Assembly: GCF_027596085.1 (NCBI RefSeq)
Contig: NC_072464.1
Span: 12,652,124-12,716,123 of the forward strand
Origin: Anoplopoma fimbria
Taxonomy: Eukaryota > Chordata > Actinopteri > Perciformes > Anoplopomatidae
Reading direction: 5' to 3'
DNA: 64,000 nucleotides
The number at the start of each line of letters is the position of its first letter. Position 1 is the first letter of the stretch. Both the position numbers and the translations under genes were made by a program. Shown in pieces: positions 1-13,874 of the stretch. The notes below the pieces were generated by a model. That model searched no databases. It was not told the origin of the DNA and saw only the letters and a list, made by a program, of their open reading frames with translations.

Positions 1-1454
1 CTAGTGGAGGAGATTATGTTGCTTCTTTCCAACACAAATCAAATTGCTTTTGAATTTAAAACAAAAATGATCAGGAATCTAACAACAGGTAATAAACATG
101 TATGTTGGGTCTAATTGGCTTGTCAAGATAGAGTAATCTACTTTTCTTAACTATAGGCTAAATTTGTTTTATTTAGACTTATGGTTCTCTATTTGCATGT
201 TAGATCAGAGGTTCTCACCCATTTGCAACTTAAGGCGCATATCAAATTTTATTTAAATGTAGAGGTCCACCGTCCCAAATAAATGTGGAAAAAAACATAA
301 CATGACAAAAAAATGAAACTGGGCTTTTTTCTCCCCTCCTGCCTCACCTTTTTTTGTTTAAAAAAAGCTTCCTTTTTTGTCATCTACTCTGTGGGAATGT
401 TAGCTAACAGTGGAAACACACTTTTGTCTTTACCAGATGATGTGCCGTGATTGGCGCGATGATGTAAAAACATCATTGGTCATTGAAATTATGCATTTTA
501 ATTTGCCTTTATATTAATGTGAATTCCTTAGCACACGTTAATTATAAAATAACTAGCTTTGTAAATTACCCCCCAAAAAAATCGATGATTGCAGACAAAG
601 AGTTAGCATGTGGTTCATAGTGGGAGATATCTCTGTTGAATACTGGTCACAGGTAGACAAAGCCGTAATCTGTTAGATTGTTATCACTCAGTCAATTACA
701 TAAGGCTTTTCCCAAAACTGAGTGTATTGTTCAACTAAGTAAAATAAACTAGCATAAATTCAAATTAACCCAAGTTAATTAAGTAAAACCATCTTACTTT
801 TACCGACTTGACCATTTGGACTATTGCACAACCACCATGAGTGGACAAAGTAATGGAAACACTTAACAGCACATGCATTACCTGGTAATCAGTTGTCCTT
901 GCAGTGTCATATACAGCCTGAGCTGTGCAGTGGGCTTTTGAACAGGCTCTGAAACCATTCTTCAATCTGTTTATAGTTATTGTCTTAATCTCATGGGGAA
1001 CCATCTTGAGTGAACAGTGCTGACACCCTAGGGTGCACCTAGTCCTTCAAAGTACCCTCATATTCTCTGTCTATTATGAAACAACACTGAGATAATTAAG
1101 GGTGCTAATGAGTCCTGCAAAATGACAGATCATCCACCACCTTTACTGTTTGCATCGTTAAGTTTTCTCAGTAAACCTGTTCACAAATAAGTTCATCAGG
1201 AATTTCATTATTATTTTAAACACAAATAGCTTCAGAATAGCAGCCCTGTCAGATATGCAGCTTTGTGACTTGAAAGCCTGGTTAAAAAGCACGTATGTGA
1301 AGTGAAGGGATTTAGCCCTGAAGTTAGCGACAATTTAGCCTAAAGGTGGACTGAACTTTAAGGTGGACCAACAATTCTGCAATGTGAGTTGACTCCTCCT
1401 TTACAAGACTTCTCTGTATTTATGTTAACGGTTGGGCTCATTAAAATATACACA

Positions 1455-1558
<104 letters not shown>

Positions 1559-3565
1559 CAGAGCGAGATTATTATAAACATTACTATTGTTATTATTCAT
1601 ATTAATAATAATAATAATAATATAACTGCCTATATTGGTACTTTTCAACACATTTTAATAATAATACCGCGATAATACTGATAATTGCTCACTGTTATCG
1701 TGATGTGACATATTCATACTGTTTCATCTCTATTGTCTTACTTCTGGCACAAGGTTAACCTTTGACTTTTTCTCAATGGCAGTTTAACTTAATACCCCAT
1801 TTAGTCCTTCTTACCCTGTAGCACCAAAATATTCAAATCAACTCTAAGCTGAATCTAGGACCATGTCTAAGAGAAACCAGTTGTAGTTTATGCAGTACTA
1901 AGCTTAATGTATATTTGTTGACGCAGACATACGCCAGTGGCCCACTTATAGCCTAAATGACTAGTTTAGTTAACCTTCCTGTTTAAGTCTAACATATTGT
2001 TATGACAGCAATAGTGCACTGCATAATTTCCGCAGCATTAGCATCAGTCATCAGCCCGCCTGCTATAAATACACCTGACAGCTGAACTGTTTCGGAAGTG
2101 TTCCTCGCATGATATTGCACAGGACTCCAGAGGTGAGGTACTTGGGTAGTGCAGCCCATGAAATATTTGCTGACTTCTATCACCTATGGGACTACTGTTC
2201 TGATGGAGCCAATGATATGTGCCCCTATTAGTCTCTAAGGAGGTTTCCTAGCCCACTTTCACCCGATCTGTGCCAATTAAGTAGCAGAATTATGTATATT
2301 AGTTGGAGTCACTTGCACTTCCACGCAAAGGATTGCATATAGGGAAGGATGACAGAGGGATAGCGTTGAATAATTAGAGTGAATTTTCAGAGCCCTGGAA
2401 ACTCAATCATGTGCTGCCATATGCTAACTATTTTTAACCTATTCTCTTCTCCTCTTCTCCCCTCTCTTCTCCTCCTTCCTTCATATATTCCACTGCAGAA
2501 ATGAAGAAAACTCTGTCTGCACTGGTTTTACTTTGCCTAAAGTAATTGTACAAAGTCCACATGACAACTAAGGAGGCTGGTAAAAACAGGCACTTTAAAA
2601 GTCCCAAGCACACTTCCTTTAAATTAACTTGTTTTAATAATATGTGTGTATGACAACAACTTTCCTCCTCATGTCTAATTATCATTTTCCCTTCATCAGT
2701 GATAAACAAGTAAATTGATCCCAAAAGCTACACATGGAAAAGCATTAATTGAGCTCCTCAGAGTTTTCTGTAAACTCATTATGTCACGCTTGGTTTGTCA
2801 TCCGTACAATGCACACAGGCAATGGCTCTTTAGTCTTCTGTATGGAGCCGGGCGGTTTGTGGAAATATGGAGTGTCACAAGCAGACCTCTAATCCTCACA
2901 GACACTTCCCACAGTCATCAGTATTCTAATGACTCACCATCGCCATCCCAGGGTGTTTATTTTTAGAGATAGAGAGATTGATGAGACGCTCATATCATCC
3001 TTAACCACCAACTAATTAACTAATTAGGACATTCAAATGAAGACTTGCTCTGGATAATGCAGCGTGGCTTTGGCATGGGCAAACAGCTCTTGATTCAAAC
3101 TGCTTGACTCAGCTTTAAGTGTGTGGGGGGGTGTTCAGCATCATGGTCTCTTGCTCATGGTTCATGTTCGCCTCATTGGTGGCAAATAGTTCTGTTACAT
3201 TATTGATGAGGGCAGGTATCGATCAGACAAAATTCTGCTGCGTTGGATGACCGCAGCGGCGACGGTGACACTGATGGTACCAACGTACCATCGTTTATAT
3301 TCATGAATTCATATACTAATCAGAGCCTGTGTGCCCTCTTATGGTTTCTTACACAGGTGTACATGAAGAGGCCTCATGTAGATCAATGATTTCTCATCAA
3401 ACCATGGCCACACCAATCCATCCTCTTCATTGCTGAAAAATGCACTCTTGTTTCTCAGGAGCGCCAATGATTTTCAATCACGCTCCACTTAGGCTGACTT
3501 TGAACTTTGAACTCACCTGCTTTAGAGGTGAAAAGCCTTGAAGATATCGCTGTCTGCATTAAATG

Positions 3566-3610
3566 TATATATATATATATATTTATTTTTTTTTTTTTTT
3601 TTTTTTTTTT
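3566..3610. repeat. (TA)n plus poly-T tract
   Basis: A short TA run followed by about 25 T residues. No adjacent retroposon body was recognised, so it is recorded as simple sequence. Confidence 0.9.
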
Positions 3611-6504
3611 ACCATTGACTCATTCACCCTTTCACCTTGTTCTCACCATGTTGGCGTTCTGTCGGTCAGACCTTGTATTATTATCCATCTCTTTGCACTG
3701 ATTGTTAGCCCACCAGGAGTAATGTGTCAGCTTTCTGTAGGAGATATAGATGATGGCTTATTGCTGTTGGAATGAAAATATAAATAAAGGTCGGCACACA
3801 GTAGCTTTTTTCTTTTCTTTTTATTATCATTGCTGTCTTGTTTTCGGTCCAGCACTTGCCTACGTTTTTTGGATGTGCGTGACCACCCTACATCGCTTAT
3901 TGCTGTTGTAAGTCAGCTCCTTAAAAAGGCTAACGGCTAGACTAGCCCACAGTCTCCTGATAATGATTGAAATGATGGACCTCATTCTCGGCTTGTTTTG
4001 TAAACGATTGGTTTTGACACTGACATTCGAGGGTTTAATCCCACAAGACTCTACTTTTAAAGGTTAATAATCCTTTTAATTAAAGGATAAGCCTGGTATT
4101 GAGCACAAAATGTAATCACCAACGGATTACCGGCGGGATGAACATAGCCATAGCAATTAGTCCAATAATTAAGGTTTTAGTGCTGGACAGAGATGAGAGC
4201 GCTCTGGTGATGTGTCATAAAATTCATAGAGCTGTTAGGACGCTGTGAATATGTTGGTTGCCGCTTTAGAGCAGCGCGCCTGCATGTGCACTTGGGGTGA
4301 TGGTGAAACATGGCGTCCCAGTGGACAGAGCTGCAACAGCTGTTCTTGCCTGAGCCTGGTGTTTTCGCACAATATGATCGCTCCATCAGCAAGCCCGCTC
4401 TCCAAACAGCCGCATCTGCATTCATCAAACACACTCATCAATAAACAGGGCCGCGCTACAAATAAATGATCTCTGAGAGGGAACAAAGCAGCAAGCCTCG
4501 GAAAAAATGTCAGCCGTTCACTTTAATCACTGATGTTGTTAATCAATAAAACTGCTTCATATCTTTTAATTAAAGTTTTATTCGCAGCAAATGTTTGCTG
4601 AATCTGCCTGCATGTCTTTTGTTTTTGTTTTTTTTCGTTAATGGAACCAGTTGGGGCTTGGGAATGGAGGTGGCAGCTGCTGATGACCCGTCACGATGGG
4701 GCACTTGTGTTTGTAATTGCATTTTGTCACCTACAGAGGGTGTTAAGAATCCTTGTTAAAAGCTGGGGGAAATCTCACAGTAACAATTATTGTAGAGCAA
4801 ATTACCAGGTAGGCAATATCTAAGCTGTCAAGAAAGGTTAGGAGAAATGAGAGGAAGAAGATGGACTATTCAGACATTCATCATGGCCATAGTTGCCACT
4901 TCCAAATTGAAAATTGGAAGGAATGCATCCTTCATTTTCTCAAAATTTGAATGAGTTAGTTCTGATTATTGCTGTGATTGACAGAAAGGCCCGGATAAAT
5001 AAATAGAATGGTAATTCATTTCTGTGCCGGTGTCTTAGATCCCTTCCCACATATCACTTCTCAGTGTTTTGGCGTTAAAAATAAATGACGAACAAGATGT
5101 GTCGATGCGTGCAATGGGGTCAGACTGCCCACATGAACATGTATGTGAACAAGCACATGATAGATGCACATGAACATGTATTAATAGATCTAATCTGGCC
5201 TTGGATGGTTTTGGGGAGGATTTCTTCATTGGCGCTGGCTGCAGTGGAACCATTGCACAGCGTTGCCACTTGAGAGTTTCCCTCTACCATCTGTCTCTTA
5301 ACTCTGTATATTACATTTATACCACGCACTTGGAAGTGTAGCTTCCTCATTTTAATGGGAATGTGAGGCAACCGTAAAATAAATATTCTCTCTTTCCTCT
5401 GGCAACCGGGATGTTTCTGGAGCCAAAACGCATCGTCCGTGTTCATTTGCAACAGCATTGTCCTTTGAATTCCATTTATGGCGAGCTATAAATTGAATTA
5501 TTGAAAAGCTATTGTTTGTTGCATGAAATCAGTGAAGCAGTAAAGGGGTTAAAGTCAGAGAGTCATAAAAACAATAAGCAAGAGTGTGAAAAAAATCTAC
5601 TCCAATCAGGATAGGGTCAATATTTAGCCCCTCGCCATAACACTGGATTTAATAGGACATGGTCCATGTGTATTTATGGATTGTAGACATCTGCTGAAAA
5701 TGGGAAAAGGTTTAAGCGTTATTGATTCTGGATTTTAAAAGTTTTACTCAGTGACACACAGGTAACTTTAAGTTTTGGAGGAGATATTTTGGGGCCTGAT
5801 CTGGTTTGGTAGAAAATGCAGGCCTGAGTCTGATAGGAAGTCCTGCTAGTCCTGTTGGTAGAGACCTACCTGCTTCATTTTCGCTTCAAGTTTAAGTAAT
5901 TAAATGCTTCTCACATTCATTCTAAATCGCATTTTAACATTTAGTTTAACACTATATGTACAGTATAGAGCTGTTCCGATTAGTTGAGTGACAGGAAATC
6001 AATCACGTAAGCAGAAATTACAAACATTAATTCAAGTTTCAAAATACAAATATTTCAAATATTTGTTCTCTATGATATTGGATTGAATAGTTGGGGGTTT
6101 TGAAAAGTTCCCTCCTCCTCCCTGGGTCAATGACACCAAAAGCATACACCCCCTGATCGCGGTTAGGGTGCCCACCAGTGGGTGAAAGCCAACCACAAAT
6201 TTACTCTCATTTTGGAACAACCTTTATCTGCTTGGCCTTTCGTCTTGCAATATTTGCGTTGTTCTGGCATTGTCTCCACCATATTGTTAGCGACCTTTGC
6301 ATGCAAGTTTACGATCTGGCACCTGGTAGTTACGGTTTTAAAGAGGATGACACCCAGAATATTCCCAAACACAGCAGAATAATAAAATAAAGGCAGAGGG
6401 CAGGATCTCTGCAGATACAGACACCACCACACATTTTTAGTGGTTCATAATTGATAATTGAGAGGGATTATTTTGTATACATTATTTAAGGTAAATCCTA
6501 ATCC

Positions 6505-6861
6505 ATAGTCTAAAATACTCAGTTAAACATAAAATAAATCAAAATGTTACTTAAGTAAAAAGTAAAACATATTATCAGCAAAGTGTACTTAAGGTAAAAA
6601 AACGTCACATTGTTTTATCATTAAAGTATTATATATTATTCTGCTTACTTACGAACTTAAAATAACAAAAACATGCAAGAGAATTTCAATGTTAATGCAG
6701 CTCATCAATATGGAGCCAATATTAGATACTTTGCATACTACTGGGAAAATTAGTAGTATAGTACTACTGCTACTAATTTCCCTCTGAAATGTATTGGAAT
6801 AGAAAAATGAACAAGCATAAAATGGAAATAAGCCTGTACAAGTTACATTCCACCACTGGCC
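6505..6861. mobile_element. Degenerate teleost MITE (acttaagtaaaagta type), copy 1
   Basis: Contains the words characteristic of an abundant fish non-autonomous DNA element: ttacttaagtaaaaagta, gtgtacttaag, ttccctctgaaatgtattgg, gcataaaatggaaata, and the terminal attccaccactgg. Family assignment (probably hAT-like) is from memory of this common repeat. No coding capacity. Confidence 0.6.
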
Positions 6862-8864
6862 TTTAAAGAGAAAATAATCTGCATAATAATCAATAATGAA
6901 AATGATTGTTAGTTTCAGCCCTCTTACAGTATATTCTTGTATTAAACTGCGAAGAAATACCTCACATTGCCCAGCTGTCTCTGCTCTTATCACAGTGTCT
7001 CTGTTAAGTCATTTGCAAGCTGTGACCATTGTTGATTCAAGGTGAGACCTGATATTATTGCCACATAGGCTTGTGTTTTTATTGTTGTTATTTTCAAGAA
7101 TGGGCCCATTTTGTCGTTTAATTGAGGCTCATGGGCTTGGCTGTGAAACGGCACACGGGGGAATAAGACGTCAAGTGGCTGAATTTCCACAGCCATTAAC
7201 TGTTCCACACTCAATTAGAATGCATAGGATCCTGACATTTCATAACTTATGGGTCTCCAGGCTGATATAACCCCCCGCTATAAAAGAAGCCACATTCTGA
7301 AGACACAGAGCCAGATACTTACATCCTCTTTGAGATTTAAACGATTGGGAATTTCTGCAGTGCAAAACCAAGGCTGGTTAAAAGGCACGCATGATGTGAT
7401 AAAAATCTTTCAGGGTGATCGGTGTTATTGCTGCTGTTTCTGTGTTAGTGTGGCATAAACATATCGTGCTGTTTTGCACAGTGGATGCCACAGATGACTC
7501 TTTAGAAGCTACGCCGGCGCTAACTATCAATAAAATTCAGTTTCATGGCAGCATTCTCGTGTTTCCATGTCAAATAAATTATGATGCACACCAGAAATAA
7601 GAATGCAGGATACATGTATGATGCAACATAAATATGAAAACATGAACGGCAGCAAATTGAGCCATTTAATAAAAACTATTTTGGATTTGTTGTGCAGCCA
7701 TGAGCCATCTTGGGAAAGGTGATCCTGACAATCAGAATTAGGATGATAGAAATGTACTTTGATTGCTGTTTAATTTTCTTTGGTGATCTCTCACCACCGC
7801 TATAACTCAGTCTGAAAACAGACAGGTCCTATTTGCCAGGTAATTAATAACAGGCCGCTGAGGCAAGATTTAGCTATTATTTCTAATATGTTGTGTGATT
7901 GTAAAAAGCACCTTTTCCAACAGTACGATTGCATTCATTTATATCTTGTTATTTTGTAAATGCTTTTCCAGAGCGTTAATTTATACAAAGTGAAGGCGAA
8001 TTTCAGCACCACCATCAGTAATCTAATTTAAAAAGAATCTGCTGCTATCTGAAGGTTTACCAATTAATTTAAATTGATTGCCTGTATAATTTAGTATATT
8101 ACAAAGCCCAGTATTAAGCTTTCATTATGCTGGTCATGGCTGCTCGCTCCTTTGAGGTTTTCAACTTGTTTTTCATCATAACACTTAAACATAAAAAAAG
8201 CCAGTCTGATCCTTAATGACTCAGATCATGAATAGCAGCATGTTATGTGGAGGTGGTGAGTTTTAAGAGCGTCACTACTAATCATAAAGTACCTAACATG
8301 GATTAGGAGCAGAGCAAAGAAAATGAAGTCAGAGGTTGAGCCATAGATCAACGCTTTCTTTGGAGTTCTCCGTTGGTGGCCGACCAATAAACTCAAAATA
8401 GGTGAGGCCCTCTGCCATGAACAACAAAGCGCCATCAGCCGTGCCTCCAAGGTGGAGCCTCCTACAGGTCACTGCTGCTGTGACTCTCGACAACATGACA
8501 GATTAACGACAACAGGTTGAGCCCTGCACTTTCGGCCGCCCACAATCTCAATTATGTCTGTCTTAATGTACACTGAACAGCCACAATCGCAGGGCCATGG
8601 ACAGGGTAAACACACTTGCAGGAAGCAGACTAGTGACAGGATAATAAAGTGCCATGATTGATTCAGCTCGCTATGCGCCAGATCGGTTTATTGTGTGGGA
8701 GGAGTGGTACCAGATTGTGCAGGTTTCTGTGGTGAGCTATCTGTTGTCTTGGCTTAAAAGGGAAGCTGAGGCTGGTTGAGGGATTATATGCAAATGTTAT
8801 GGTTTCTCATATCTGTTGTGTTTTGCTCATTTTGCATTTCAAAACATGTTTTAACACGGTTGGG

Positions 8865-9292
8865 GGATGTATCCAGATCCTTTACTAAAGTTAAGTAACA
8901 ATAGCATGCTGTAAAATAATAACATTGCAAGTAATAGTACTGCATTGATGCGTTACCTAAGTATAACTACATAAGTATTATTGGCAAAATGTACTTAAAG
9001 TCACAAAAATAAGTGAACACATTATTGGATGATTGTTACTGATGCAATAATTAGTACATGTGTTGTAGTTTAAATTTCAACAATTTAATAACAGTAGTTA
9101 AGGTAGTTAAATCTGTAAGAATCATCTTTTCAGGTTTACCATCATGTTTTATATGTTAAACCTTAACCTGCAGTAAAATTCAATACTACAATATCTCTTT
9201 ATGTAATGCTGTGGAAGTAAATAATTACAAATACTCAATTAAGTACATCAAATTTGTACTGCGCCTGAGTAAATGTACAATCCACCACTGTG
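8865..9292. mobile_element. Degenerate teleost MITE (acttaagtaaaagta type), copy 2
   Basis: Begins near atccagatcctttactaaag, contains aaatgtacttaaagtcac, and ends gagtaaatgtacaatccaccactg, in the same order as copy 1. Diverged and non-coding; likely an old insertion into the gene desert. Confidence 0.65.
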
Positions 9293-12200
9293 TTTTGACA
9301 TAAACTCTCTATCAGTTCTGCTCCCCTTTGATTTATTTTTATGATGCCAAAAATGTACAACATTTTATGAAAGGTAAAAAAAGAAAAAACTGTTACCTGT
9401 CTAATATTTGGCCACCAGCGGCTGTTTGTCTGTGCTCGTACTTGGAAAGAGAGTTAATGCGTATTAATAGGGCCTGTAAAACAAACTAATTGAGCATTCC
9501 GGATCTTGCTGAGTTGGGGATCTGTGAGTGACATTGTGCAGCTCCAGGACCTCCACCAGACTGCCTTTATTAGCTCTCTGAACTGGGATGTAGGTCAGGC
9601 CATTAAAAGCAGGAAGGGCTTTTCCACTAAATATTGCTGTGACAGCCTCATTTTTTGACACCACGATCTGTGAGCAGTGCTTAGGAGACATTTGCAGCAG
9701 CCGTGTGGTGAACAGCTCTACGTGAGGAGACGTCATATAATGGATCGCCACTCCCAAAAAAGTTAATCCCAGTTTAAAGCGATTTAATTGAGCACAATAA
9801 AATGCAGCCATATGCATCCCATAAAAATCCACAGCGTTCCATATGAATGCAAAGTAAACATGCCTTGAAAATCACTTTATGTGTAACAAGTCTCATATCC
9901 AAGTGTTAGTAATGTCATTTTGGGAATGATTGAAACAAAGCCTGCATTTATTTTTTATCCTTTTATGGTGATTTTAATATAAGTTTAAGAGTTACATGTT
10001 GGAAAATAATCTTAGGGGTTAAATATTCTGAACCCATAATTATTAAAACATTGTTTTTTTTTGTTTAACGAAAGCACAAAGCTTTGAGAGCCTCCAACAC
10101 GTATCATACATCAGAAGACGCATTGTATTTCAGAGCTTTGACTGATATAAACCAAACAGACAGAACGCACTAAATCACCATCTAAAACAGTAAGTAGTAG
10201 GGCAATAATATTTCAATAGGGGGCAGCACACTGCCATTACAGATTGGCCTTTAAATCATATTTAATTGCTCTTTTGTGTACTAGTCTGTAACTGCAGTTT
10301 TACTGGAGCTTGAAACGCACCGTTCTCCTGATATACTATAGTGTGTGCAGCGCATGCAGTCTGTCTATCAAATCCACTCTCCATATGCCGTCCTTAACAA
10401 CCTTCTGTCTGCTGAAACCAACGTGAACATCTTTGTTAGGTGTTATAATAAAAACAGACAACAGTACATCCTGGTAATGGATCACAGTATGAGGTCAAGC
10501 AGATTCCCCCAAAGCGGCCGGCTCGTTTTCTTTCCCTGTCATCAGCTTTGGGTGGCTTCTACTAAAGTGTCATAAGCCATTTCATTGTAAATCTCAGTGA
10601 CCTTGAAGTCACTAGAAAAAGCACAGATCCGTAAACCAATCATCGCACGGCTACCCCTGTCAGCCACGCTCCTGTTCACACAGTCGCTGCCTGCATTTCC
10701 TGATGTTAAACAGAGGAAGGAGAGAGGAATATAGCCCAGTTCACACAAGTGTTTATAAGAAGAGAGAGACCATTTTAAACTTTATTTAAAATCCATCCAA
10801 TATTGGCATTATAGTTCTGCTGTTAGGGAATTTCTAAATGAAATTGCTGTTCAGTTGAACATCCCTAAGAGCAGGGCGTCCAGTGGATGTAGAGGCGTTA
10901 ATAACTTAGCTAAAAAGTCAGGATACAGACTCATGATATTGCAAGCCTCAGCATTTTGTAGACCATTTTTAGCTGCACTGCTCAACACCTGCACAAAGAT
11001 CAGTGTTCTTATGGATTTGTTGAAAAATCCATTTTTGAATGCTGATGTCCTTTATGTCTTTCAGAGATAAAGAACGCGCGGTGCTTTTCTGTGGGATGAT
11101 TTCCCGCGGTATCAGAGATCTGCCTGTCTACTCCTGCTGTGGATTATTGGACCAGCTGCTTGAAGGCTGTCTACACTCTCGATGAAGCAGGTTCTCAGGT
11201 TCTCAGGTTCTCTGTACGACCCACGCAGGTTAACAATTCACAAGCCAAGTCTTTGCATAGCTGCGGTTTGTGTGCAGGTCTTTAAAAACAAAGTGACCTG
11301 GATTCAGTTTCCACCTGATTTTGCACCTGTTCTCCAGTTTGCTCAGGGAATAAAACTGTTATCATGGTGTACGATGATCACTGTTGTAATTATTAACTGT
11401 GCCACCCAGGAGAAATGGCACCATCATATTTCTTTAGCTCCACTGGCTATTTAGAAAAAGCTTTCTGGTGATCATTTAATTATCAGGTAAAAGTAGTAGT
11501 TGTCCAGCTGTAATCTTGATTGTATCTAATAATATAGACAGTAAGGTAGAATAAATACAATTTAAATCAGTAGTGTGACTTATTATACTTATTATACCAG
11601 CAAAGCAGCTAACCAACTACAATAAAGACCAATTTTTGAAACCCTTTCATAAAGCCTTTATGGCATATTAAAGAAGAATGCATATTACACGCAAACATTT
11701 CTGAGCTCTTAGCCTACTATAAATATCTGGGGACTTTGTAATAAGGACTCCAGGTATCTGAACTACCACTACGTCTTTCAAGGAAGGGAAGGTTATGTGG
11801 GAACTGTTTATAAAGCAAAATGTAACTAGAACCATTGAAAATACAGAAAAACAATGTTTATACCAAATTCAGACTAATCCCTGTATTACTCTGAAACAGG
11901 GGAAACCTGGTTTACAGTAATATGCATCATACTGGAATGAAATGAAGGACCCAATGAAGTTAGTGTTATCTTGTTCTATATATGTAGTCTGTTCTCAGGT
12001 CTCTCATGCAAATTAGATTTTGATCTCAATGAGATTTAACTCAATAAATGGAAAGTGGGCTTATCATTCTGTCATGAAGATACAGAGAGATAATACTTGT
12101 GAACGTAGCATCCTGTGTCTGTGCTGCAGCAATATTGGATGAAAAAAAAGTGTCGGTGAAATAACTTTCTGTAGTTCAGTCCATGTCGTTAAACAGTCGA

Positions 12201-12911
12201 CAAGTGTCTTAGTTAGACTTGTAGTTGTAGTTTGATCTTGTAGTTAGACTTCTTTTCCTGAATTTATTTTGTCCCCACAATTAGATTTAAGCAGGTTTGC
12301 ATATCTTTATTTGCCTTTAATAGAGACTTGCAAGGAAAGCCCAGCCAGATGTTTCTATAAGAGGCGACCTGATTCATCGATTAACTTGAGCTAATGCTTC
12401 TAAGAGAAGGAACTGCCTCAAGTGATGTACGTGAGATCAGAAATCAGAGGTGGAGCGCAGATGAACTGTAGCCCTCCAGGCGGTGTATCCTTGGTCTTGA
12501 CAAAGAAAGGAGCCTCAGTAGTTCCGTGCAGCATCCAGAAATGGAGATTAGCATGGAGCCATCAGCGGCGCTGCAGTCCCTCCCTACCCTGCTTCTCCTG
12601 TCAGACCGCCTCCTCCCTGCTTGTCAGGAGCTCCGACGAGGAGCTGTAAAAACCTTTTCCCCTCTCCTTAACAACTGCAAAACAACACGCACACACCCGG
12701 GCTGAGGTGCCTGCTTTTCTGAGGCCTCTGACAGGACGTGCTGCAGGCACAAATTGTAATTCATAAAGGTTAAGGGGGTCAATGCCTTTTATTACCAGTC
12801 TGAGTGCATCCAGCTTGATGGGGCGGGCATGCAAATGGAATGTCTCAGAGTGTTCGGTGCAAGAACTCAGACAGCGAGTGCGTGCGTGCCTCTGAATGGG
12901 AGGAAGTAAGA

Positions 12912-12948
12912 GGTGGTGGTGGTGGTGGTGGTGGTGGGGGGGGGATGC
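12912..12948. repeat. (GGT)n trinucleotide tract
   Basis: About eight GGT units followed by a G run. It produces the poly-His stretch in the minus-strand open frame at 12601-13107, which I do not regard as a gene. Confidence 0.9.
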
Positions 12949-13531
12949 GTGAGATTGGCTGCTCCCTCCACCTTCCTCAGCCATGTAGGACCACACAGCC
13001 GCTGCCCGGTTAATTAGACAGTATGACATTGACCTCAGGTAGTTAACGGCCACTTTGATACGTGCCGTCTTGCAATTAATATATTGTAAATCTTCATGTT
13101 TTATCATACGGCTAGCTCTGACCTATAAGTGTCTGCATTACACTTGGGCCTACAATACATTCTTACATCTTACATTTGCATTAACACAACTGCAATATCG
13201 GCAATGTAAAAACTAAAGATCATCCGTAATATGATTGTGTTTTCAAATCTCTCTCGTTCTGCTCTTACATAATTAACAGGAAGATTAAGAGGTTTAGAGC
13301 AAACCAGATACAGTAGATAGTGTATTATTATAAAGTATTATTATTATTGATTTATTATTTATTATCTATGGGATAGTTATTGAGACATATAACAAGAACA
13401 GAGAAAATGCTGTTGTTGTTAATCTGCCTGTGAATTTTAGAAGATGTTGCTGTGCATAGTTAATGTTTGTCATCTCTTTTGTGCAGTTTTCATGACCCCT
13501 CCAACAATGGCTATGATGACATTAGACCCTA

Positions 13532-13550
13532 TTGCACCCTCTGCTGGACC
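13532..13550 (-). promoter_or_regulatory. Candidate CTCF site upstream of atp5mc3
   Basis: ttgcaccctctgctggacc is the reverse complement of a CTCF-like tccagcagagggtgc. A further core, agggggcagcac, occurs near 10217-10229. Motif-only evidence. Confidence 0.35.
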
Positions 13551-13874
13551 TTTATGAAAATTACCTGACAAGATATATTCAAGCCATTCCCAGTGTCCGG
13601 CTGGACACGGCTTTTAATGATGCAGTAACAGGTTTGTGTCTTCATGGAACAATAATTGCTGGACATGAAAAAAAACAACCAGATTGTGATTGGTTTTTTT
13701 TTCTGGTTTTATGATAAAAGTTTGGTTTGAGCTTTGCAGAGGTTATCACTAACACATGATAATAGATTAAATCATGTGAAATAGGCCGTTCAAAAGTAAC
13801 TTATTGGCACACAACTCCCACAGCAAAGTAAATAAGTTTAAAATAAACACATGAAACAAACCTTCTATCAGAAC

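Noticed and set aside
4885..4925. Near-palindrome cttccaaattgaaaattggaag
   Set aside because: Short and imperfect (one-base indel) in AT-rich DNA; expected by chance in a window this size.
12601..13107. 168-codon minus-strand frame with a poly-His run
   Set aside because: The His run is the GGT repeat read in reverse; no domain, no splice context and low-complexity composition.
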